Assembly (NCBI GenBank): GCA_046735355.1
Contig: JBKPTC010000115.1
Span: 1 to 17,275, forward strand
From: DATAEU01 sp046735355
GTDB lineage: Bacteria > Actinomycetota > UBA4738 > HRBIN12
DNA length: 17,275 bases
Direction: 5' to 3'
Below are positions 12,865 to 17,275 of the stretch, one piece after another. The position numbers and the translations under genes were made by a program. A model generated the notes under the pieces. That model was given only the letters and a program-made list of their open reading frames with translations, did not search any database and had not been told where the DNA came from. The first letter of the stretch is position 1, and each line of letters starts with the position of its first letter.

Positions 12865-14769
12865 GTGGCGCGAGCATCCTCCCGAACGACCTGGCCCCTG
12901 CTCGTCGCGTCCATCGCGGCGGCGGGCGTGGCGGCCGGTGTCTTCTGCGTCGTCGGCGGAGCCGTCTGGGGCGCGGTCGCGGGGCTCGTCGTCCTGGTCA
13001 TCGCGCTCGCGGTCGCGTGGGCGGTCACCCGTCCCGACGTGCACGATCCCGACCGGCGTCGGGTGCTCGCGACGATCGGGCTCGGCGCGTTCGCCATGGT
13101 CGTCGCCGGCGACGCGGTCGGCTGGATGGTTCGACGGCTGCTGCGGCCGGACCCGGGTCCGGCGCTCCGCGCGATGGCCGAGAACGTCGGCGGCGAGGGG
13201 CTCGACCTGATGCTGCGGACGTACCGGCCGGGGCGCTCGGGCGACCTGCAGCTGGTGCTGACGCCGGGCTCGACGGCGAACTACGCCGGCGAGTCCAAGA
13301 CGCTGCTGCGCCGCGACCCGCGCTCGAGCCACGCACTCCCGTGGATGTACCTCGAGCGCGTTCCGATCGCGATCTGGAACGGCGGCGCGCTCGCGCCGTC
13401 GGATTCGACCGAGCGCGTCTCGCTCGCCGACGTCGCGCCGACGATCGCGTCGATGATCGGGTTCGACGACTTCCGCGCGCCCGAGGGCACGGCGCTGCCC
13501 GGAACCCCGAGCTTCGACACGCCGCCGAAGGTCGTGGTCACGTTCGTGATCGACGGCGGCGGATGGAACGTCCTGCAGCACTGGGGCGACGCGTGGCCGA
13601 ACCTGCGGCGGCTGATGGGCGAAGCGGTGGTGTACCGCAACGCGATCACCGGGTCGTCGCCGGCAGTGACGGCGTGCGCGCACGCGACGATCGGCACCGG
13701 CGCGTATCCGAGGACGCACGGCATCACCGGGCACAACATCCGGGACGGCAGCTCGGTGCGCAAGGCGTACGGCGATCCGGGCCGCGCGGACCCGTCCGAC
13801 ATCCTGGTTCCGACGCTGGCCGACCGATGGGTCGAGCGCAACGACGGCGACGTCTGGGTGGGCGAGATCGGTTACCAGATCTGGCACCTCGGGATGCTCG
13901 GGCGCGGCGGGCGGCCGCTCGGCGACAAGCCGGTCGCGGTGTACTGGGACGACGACCGCACGTCGACGTGGCAGCCGCAGAACCCGGCGCTGTACCGCCT
14001 GCCGAGCGAGGTTCCACCCGCGTCGCTGCTCGAAGACAAGCGAGCGGCATATCGCGACCCGGAGATCGACGACCAGTACGCGCGCTTCCTCAACGACCGG
14101 ACCGACGTCTGCTGCTCGCCGCCGATCATCGAGTACGAGGGCGACCTGATCGAGTCGACGATCCGGTCGGAGCGGCTCGGGTCGCACGGGGCGACCGATC
14201 TGCTGTTCATCAACTTCAAGGCGCCCGACTACACCGGGCACGTCTACAACATGCTCAGCGAGCGCGAGCGCATCGCCGTGCAGGCGGTCGACGCCGAGAT
14301 CGGGCGGCTGTCGCGCAACCTGCTCGAGACGTACGGCGCCGGGAACTTCGTCCTGATCGTCACCGCCGACCACGGCCAGTGTCCGACGGTCGACACGATG
14401 GGCGGCGTTCGGGTCGACCCCATCCAGCTCAAGGCCGACATCGAGCGCGAGTTCGGACGCACGCCGTTCGAGCTCGTCCAGAGCGTGGTCCCGTCCGAGA
14501 TCTACCTCGACGAGCGCGCGATGCTCGATATCGGCGTCACGCGCGACGACGTCGCCGCGTGGCTCCGCGACTACAGCTACCGCGACAACATCGGTCCGTA
14601 CATCGAGGACGACGCGATCGAGCGCGGCCGGCTCGACGAGCGCCCGTTCGCGGCGGTGCTATCGACCGACTTCCTCGAACGCCTCCGGCAGGCGGGCCCG
14701 TCCGGATACGGCGAGGGTCGCCTGTGGAGCGACGGGGACCCGTTCGGGATCCCGGACGTCACCTGGTGA
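12865..14769 (+). CDS. membrane-anchored alkaline-phosphatase-superfamily phosphodiesterase, apparently circularly permuted
   Basis: 634 aa. Three membrane helices (about 11-35, 36-54, 67-89) with basic cytoplasmic ends should place the catalytic part outside. Binuclear-metal-site motifs of the nucleotide-pyrophosphatase/PafA type are present: VVTFVIDGGG with Asp230, nucleophile Thr269 in SPAVTACAHATIGTG followed by YPRTHGI, Asp455 and His459 in FKAPDYTGH, and Asp502-His503 in TADHG. The seventh ligand, a C-terminal His, is missing: no His follows residue 503. Instead, residues 128-212, before the core, hold the usual C-terminal block, with SSHALPWMYLERVPIAIW (His156) and VSLADVAPTIASMIG (185-199), matching 'HGsPyxYdxxVPllf...vsixDiAPTlaxLLG'. 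The order is therefore permuted. Expected to hydrolyse a phosphodiester or monoester; substrate unknown. GTG start 71 bp after the GcvT-like stop; only a weak GAGG precedes it. Confidence 0.9.
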   Translation: MARASSRTTWPLLVASIAAAGVAAGVFCVVGGAVWGAVAGLVVLVIALAVAWAVTRPDVHDPDRRRVLATIGLGAFAMVVAGDAVGWMVRRLLRPDPGPALRAMAENVGGEGLDLMLRTYRPGRSGDLQLVLTPGSTANYAGESKTLLRRDPRSSHALPWMYLERVPIAIWNGGALAPSDSTERVSLADVAPTIASMIGFDDFRAPEGTALPGTPSFDTPPKVVVTFVIDGGGWNVLQHWGDAWPNLRRLMGEAVVYRNAITGSSPAVTACAHATIGTGAYPRTHGITGHNIRDGSSVRKAYGDPGRADPSDILVPTLADRWVERNDGDVWVGEIGYQIWHLGMLGRGGRPLGDKPVAVYWDDDRTSTWQPQNPALYRLPSEVPPASLLEDKRAAYRDPEIDDQYARFLNDRTDVCCSPPIIEYEGDLIESTIRSERLGSHGATDLLFINFKAPDYTGHVYNMLSERERIAVQAVDAEIGRLSRNLLETYGAGNFVLIVTADHGQCPTVDTMGGVRVDPIQLKADIEREFGRTPFELVQSVVPSEIYLDERAMLDIGVTRDDVAAWLRDYSYRDNIGPYIEDDAIERGRLDERPFAAVLSTDFLERLRQAGPSGYGEGRLWSDGDPFGIPDVTW

Positions 14770-14775
14770 CGTAAA

Positions 14776-14790
14776 CGCCGAGCGGAGGCG
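14776..14790. terminator. possible small bidirectional hairpin between convergent genes
   Basis: CGCC (14776-14779) and GGCG (14787-14790) can pair across 7 nt in the 22-bp gap between the convergent phosphatase and cupin stops. Four base pairs and no T tract make this weak evidence. Confidence 0.2.
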
Positions 14791-14791
14791 G

Positions 14792-15331
14792 TCAGAACTC
14801 AAGCGTGCAGTTCTCGCACAGGAACCCGTGCGACCCGACGTTCGCGCTGTGACCGCCGCACCGAGGGCAGCGCCGGCATCTGCCGCCGCTCGCACACTCG
14901 ATCGGCTCCGTCGTCGAGCCGGGCTCGTCCCACGTCGTCGACGCCTCCGACGGCCGCGGGACCTGGAGCGAGAGCAGGACGAGCGGACCGTCGGCGCTCC
15001 GGAAGCCGTGCGGATGCGCGGCGGCGCGACCGATGATCGAGCCGCGCTCGAGCGGAACCGGATGATCCGCAAGGAACGCGTTGCCCGAACCCCGCAGGAC
15101 GACCACCCACTCCTCGGAATCCGGATGCGTGTGCGCGAACGCGACCTGGTTCGGTTGGAAGCCCTGGAGCGAGAGGTAGTGGTCGCTCCCCTGGTTGATC
15201 GGAACGCGACGGAACCCGGACGGACACAGCGCGAGGACCTCCTCGGCGCGCGTGCGGAAGACGCCGAGGTTCGCGAGGACCTCCGCGAGGTCGCCGACCG
15301 CGTGCGTCGGACGGTTCTGTCGCGTCTCCAT
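14792..15331 (-). CDS. cupin domain protein with C-terminal zinc-ribbon-like tail
   Basis: 179 aa. Residues about 50-125 form a single cupin: motif 1 FAHTHPDSEEWVVVLRGSG (65-83) gives ligands His67, His69 and Glu74 (or Glu73), and motif 2 GSIIGRAAAHPHGF (97-110) gives His106 or His108. After a linker, the tail contains CPRC (155-158), 13 residues and CENC (172-175), a four-cysteine zinc-ribbon or rubredoxin-like knuckle, with further Cys146 and Cys152. Length and order recall 3-hydroxyanthranilate 3,4-dioxygenase, which also ends in two CxxC pairs, but the close spacing of the pairs and the cupin sequence do not clearly match it. Function (dioxygenase, isomerase or sensor) is unknown. ATG 15329-15331 has GGGGG 8 nt upstream (15340-15344); the open frame extends to 15451 without family character. 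Convergent with the phosphatase gene. Confidence 0.8.
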   Translation of the reverse strand: METRQNRPTHAVGDLAEVLANLGVFRTRAEEVLALCPSGFRRVPINQGSDHYLSLQGFQPNQVAFAHTHPDSEEWVVVLRGSGNAFLADHPVPLERGSIIGRAAAHPHGFRSADGPLVLLSLQVPRPSEASTTWDEPGSTTEPIECASGGRCRRCPRCGGHSANVGSHGFLCENCTLEF

Positions 15332-15470
15332 CGATCGACCCCCGGACGTCACCCGCCGGGCGCCGCCGAGGCGGACCTCGACGCACCCGAGCGATGCCCT
15401 CGTAGGTTCTCGACGGCGCGCCAGCGTACCGAGTCGACGGGGCACGCGCACGCAACGGACGGGGCGTGGA

Positions 15471-15507
15471 ACGGCCCGCCCGCCGTATCACTCGGCGAGC
15501 GGGCCGT
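15471..15507 (-). terminator. strong hairpin terminator after the lipoprotein gene
   Basis: Arms 15471-15479 and 15499-15507 pair perfectly over 9 bp; after one C/A mismatch a further 5 bp pair (15481-15485 with 15493-15497), closing a 7-nt loop. It begins 18 bp beyond the lipoprotein stop. There is no T tract, which is common for intrinsic-type terminators in high-G+C actinobacteria. It also separates that gene from the cupin promoter region (15332-15470), where no further gene is seen. Confidence 0.65.
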
Positions 15508-15525
15508 CGTCTGCCCGGCGCTCGT

Positions 15526-16176
15526 TCAGCAGGCCGGGATCGCGATGTGCTGCTCGATCCGCTGAACGACGTCGCCGCGCATCGTGATCGTGTAGTACCA
15601 GTCCGTCGAGTACGGCAGCGCGCGGTCCGCGAGCTCGCGGAGACCGGCCGCGCCGTGGGTCGTCTCCTCGCACTCGCCCACGAACACGATGGTCGCGTTC
15701 GGAACGACGGGGAGCGTGCGAAGGAGCGGGTTCTCGTTGCGGATGTAGACGGGGTAGTACTTGTACCGACGTGCCTTCCACGGCGCGACGCCGTCCTCGA
15801 GCGCCGCCTGCTTCGCACGCCATCCCTCGAACGTCTGCACGACGTCGACCGTCACGGTTCGGCCGCGGACGTCGACGCCGCGCATGTACGCCGGGTAGAC
15901 GCCGTCGGCGAGCGCGTACGGATCCACCGTCGGCGACGCGCTCGGCGAGGGCGACTCACCCTTCCTGCGCTCGTGTGGCGACGGCGTCTCGCTGGGGGTG
16001 GCGGTCGGCGTCGTCGTCGCGACCGGTGTGGTCGACGGCGCGGACGAGGTTCCCGAGCCGCGCTCGGCGCAGGCCGCCGTCAGGACGGCCAGCGCGATCG
16101 CCGACGCCACGAGCGCCAACCGAATCCGTCGCGCCGCGGCCGGCCCACCGGTTCCCTTGCCACGACGTCCGTTCAT
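15526..16176 (-). CDS. putative secreted lipoprotein of unknown function
   Basis: 216 aa. The N-terminus is basic (MNGRRGKG, RRIR) followed by a hydrophobic stretch (LALVASAIALAVLTAAC, 20-36), giving a type II signal peptide with lipobox Cys36 (TAAC; the -3 Thr is less usual than Leu). A Ser/Thr/Pro-rich spacer (41-85) leads to a folded domain beginning YALADGVYPAYMRGVDVRGR (87-106), then VTVDVVQTFEG (108-118) and YPVYIRNENPLLRTLPV (141-157). This D-G-x-Y ... Y-I-R-N-E-N-P ... R-T-L-P-V pattern recurs in uncharacterised actinobacterial secreted proteins; I cannot name a domain. Two cysteines (169, 216) could form a disulfide. Start ATG 16176 has GGGAGGG at 16187-16181, 4 nt upstream; an in-frame ATG at 16302 would add residues without signal character. 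Divergent from the FHA gene. Confidence 0.75.
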   Translation of the reverse strand: MNGRRGKGTGGPAAARRIRLALVASAIALAVLTAACAERGSGTSSAPSTTPVATTTPTATPSETPSPHERRKGESPSPSASPTVDPYALADGVYPAYMRGVDVRGRTVTVDVVQTFEGWRAKQAALEDGVAPWKARRYKYYPVYIRNENPLLRTLPVVPNATIVFVGECEETTHGAAGLRELADRALPYSTDWYYTITMRGDVVQRIEQHIAIPAC

Positions 16177-16325
16177 GGTGCCCTCCCGTGCCGTTCGGCG
16201 CCTCGCTGCGCCGCTCGAGGACATCGTGCGCCGGGGGTCGCGCGCGTCCCATCGCCTGCCGGGCGACATCCCGGTTCCCCGAGGACACGTTTCTGTCACC
16301 ATTCGGCAAGTCCGGAGGGAGCGTG
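16177..16325. other. divergent intergenic region between lipoprotein and FHA genes
   Basis: 149 bp that must hold both promoters. Both outer ends carry clear Shine-Dalgarno sequences (16181-16187 leftward, GGAGGGAG 16314-16321 rightward). The most A+T-rich spot is near 16289-16305, where GACA and TGTC flank six bases; no convincing -35/-10 pair was found in either direction. Confidence 0.4.
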
Positions 16326-16931
16326 ATGTCCGAGTACCTGGAGATGTGGGTCGACGGCGACCGCCGCCGGATCGAGCTCGACGGCGACCGCGTGACGATC
16401 GGCCAGGCCGCCGACAACGACCTCGCGCTGCCGTTCGACCGGACGGTCTCGCGCGTCCACGCCGTCCTCGAGCGCGTCGCCTCCCGATGGGTGATCCGCG
16501 ACCTCGGATCGCGGAACGGCACGTTCGTGAACGGCGACCGGATCTTCGGCGAGCGGGCGATCCGGCCGGGCGACGAGATCCGCGTCGGCACCGTTCGCCT
16601 GATCGCGCACGGGCAGAGCGGCGGTCTGGACGAGACGATCGGCGCGGACACGGGTCCCGAGCTCACGCGCCGGGAACACGAGGTCCTGGTCGCGCTCTGC
16701 CGCCCGATGGTTTCCGGCGGCGTGTTCCGAGAGCCGGCCTCCGTCCGGCAGATCGCCGCCGAGCTCGTGGTGAGCCAGGCGGCCGTCAAGCAGCACCTCC
16801 AGCGGCTGTACGACAAGTTCTCGCTCTACGAGCGCGAGGGCCGCCGGGCGCGGCTGGCGAACGAGGCGATCCGGCGCGGCGTCGTGAGCACGTCGGAGAT
16901 CGTTCGGGGGGCCGACCCGGCGAAGGAGTGA
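16326..16931 (+). CDS. FHA domain protein with C-terminal winged-helix DNA-binding-like domain
   Basis: 201 aa. The FHA domain spans about 1-95: VTIGQAADNDLAL (23-35), VSRVHAVLE (41-49) and RDLGSRNGTFVNG (58-70) keep the phosphothreonine-reading Ser42, His45, Asn64, Gly65 and Asn69, but the usual Arg of the G-R pair is Gln27. After a linker containing LDETIG, residues 113-185 form a helix-turn-helix: LTRREHEVLVALCRP, then SVRQIAAELVVSQAAVKQHLQRLYDKFSL (139-167), similar to the LuxR/winged-helix type. It is likely a transcription regulator, or a scaffold, responding to Thr phosphorylation; linker Thr104 or Thr109 could be phosphorylated by the kinase encoded 46 bp downstream. This is inferred from context, as for EmbR/PknH. 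ATG follows GGAGGGAG (16314-16321); a GTG directly before it is possible. Confidence 0.88.
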   Translation: MSEYLEMWVDGDRRRIELDGDRVTIGQAADNDLALPFDRTVSRVHAVLERVASRWVIRDLGSRNGTFVNGDRIFGERAIRPGDEIRVGTVRLIAHGQSGGLDETIGADTGPELTRREHEVLVALCRPMVSGGVFREPASVRQIAAELVVSQAAVKQHLQRLYDKFSLYEREGRRARLANEAIRRGVVSTSEIVRGADPAKE

Positions 16932-16977
16932 CGGCCGGTACCCGCGTCCGGCCGGCCGCGTGCGCGATGATGCCGTG

Positions 16978-17275
16978 ATGGACGTCGCCGACCCGCTCGT
17001 CGGGACCGAGATCGCGGGCTACGTGATCGAGTCGGCCCTCGGGCGCGGCGGGATGGGCGTCGTCTACGTCGCTCGTCAGCGCTCGCCCGAGCGGCGCGTC
17101 GCGCTGAAGGTCGTGAGGACGTCCGCAGCCGACGACGCGGCGAACCGCGACCGGTTCCTCCGCGAGGCAAGATCGGCGGCCGCGATCGAGCACCCGCACG
17201 TCCTCCCCGTCTACGACGCGGGAGACGCGGACGGGGTCCTCTACCTCGTAACCCGGTTGATCGACGGCCGCGACC
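16978..17275 (+). CDS. Ser/Thr protein kinase (PknB-like), N-terminal part, truncated by window end
   Basis: The first 99 residues of a Hanks-type kinase N-lobe: glycine-rich loop LGRGGMGVVYVA (21-32), VALK with the ATP-binding Lys44, helix-C Glu63 in RFLREARS, IEHPHVLPVYDAG (70-82) and the hinge region LYLVTRLIDGRD (88-99). The catalytic loop, activation segment and any membrane helix or sensor lie beyond the window. The ATG at 16978 is preferred; a GTG at 16975 is adjacent, and no Shine-Dalgarno is visible. With a 46-bp gap after the FHA gene, co-transcription is likely, and the FHA protein is the natural candidate substrate or reader. Confidence 0.93.
   Translation, partial: MDVADPLVGTEIAGYVIESALGRGGMGVVYVARQRSPERRVALKVVRTSAADDAANRDRFLREARSAAAIEHPHVLPVYDAGDADGVLYLVTRLIDGRD

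Noticed and set aside
12328..14373. 681-codon minus-strand open frame opposite the phosphatase gene
   Set aside because: Low-complexity Arg/Asp/Val/His composition; the plus strand has the catalytic motifs.
14792..15331. Calling the cupin protein 3-hydroxyanthranilate 3,4-dioxygenase
   Set aside because: Length and CxxC pairs are suggestive, but cysteine spacing and sequence around the metal ligands do not clearly match, and no pathway neighbours are present.
16967..16978. Tiny ATG-ATG-CCG-TGA open frame overlapping the kinase start as an upstream ORF
   Set aside because: Only three codons with no ribosome site; likely chance.
1..17275. CRISPR arrays, tRNA or rRNA genes, insertion sequences, prophage genes, attachment sites
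   Set aside because: No direct-repeat arrays, transposase or integrase motifs, or RNA-like intergenic stretches were found; gaps between genes are all under 200 bp.

Overview
The window is very G+C-rich DNA with a strong G/C bias at third codon positions. Long open frames on the antisense strand are a by-product of this. Gene content fits an actinobacterium, probably an environmental, deep-branching one rather than a model genus: an actinobacterial-type Fpg/Nei glycosylase, a UvrD-like helicase, an FHA/winged-helix protein beside a Ser/Thr kinase, a PYROXD2-like oxidoreductase pair, and starts that look leaderless. The taxon is inference; no rRNA or phylogenetic marker is present. It reads as ordinary chromosome: no insertion sequence, phage, CRISPR array, tRNA or rRNA was seen, and no gene-free gap exceeds 200 bp.

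Layout. (1) 1-3040, leftward: a DUF2277 gene, a group II PLP decarboxylase, an Fpg/Nei-type glycosylase and an adenosine deaminase cut off by the window start, closely spaced and probably partly co-transcribed. (2) 3050-7026, rightward: a membrane-anchored endonuclease/exonuclease/phosphatase-fold protein, a UvrD/PcrA-like helicase and a GNAT acetyltransferase. (3) 7033-11408, leftward: two tandem FAD oxidoreductases of the phytoene-desaturase/PYROXD2 group, joined by a TGATG overlap, and a SAM methyltransferase with an N-terminal coiled coil. (4) 11603-14769, rightward: a GcvT-family folate-dependent transferase and a membrane-anchored alkaline-phosphatase-superfamily enzyme. (5) 14792-16176, leftward: a cupin with a C-terminal zinc-ribbon-like tail, then a putative lipoprotein followed by a strong hairpin terminator. 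(6) 16326 to the end, rightward: an FHA plus winged-helix protein and the start of a Ser/Thr protein kinase.

Main discoveries. The phosphatase at 12865-14769 appears circularly permuted. The segment that normally ends the fold, carrying the last metal-binding histidine, sits right after the membrane anchor and before the catalytic aspartate, and no histidine remains after the ADHG motif. Separately, five genes without a Shine-Dalgarno sequence each carry a TANNNT hexamer 6-9 nt before the start codon, which implies leaderless transcripts; most other promoter-proximal genes have clear Shine-Dalgarno sequences. The divergent promoter at 11409-11602 carries three inverted repeats. The FHA/kinase pair looks like a compact phospho-signalling switch. 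Products are mostly house-keeping or poorly characterised; apart from the FHA/kinase pair and the oxidoreductase pair, the genes do not form one obvious pathway.
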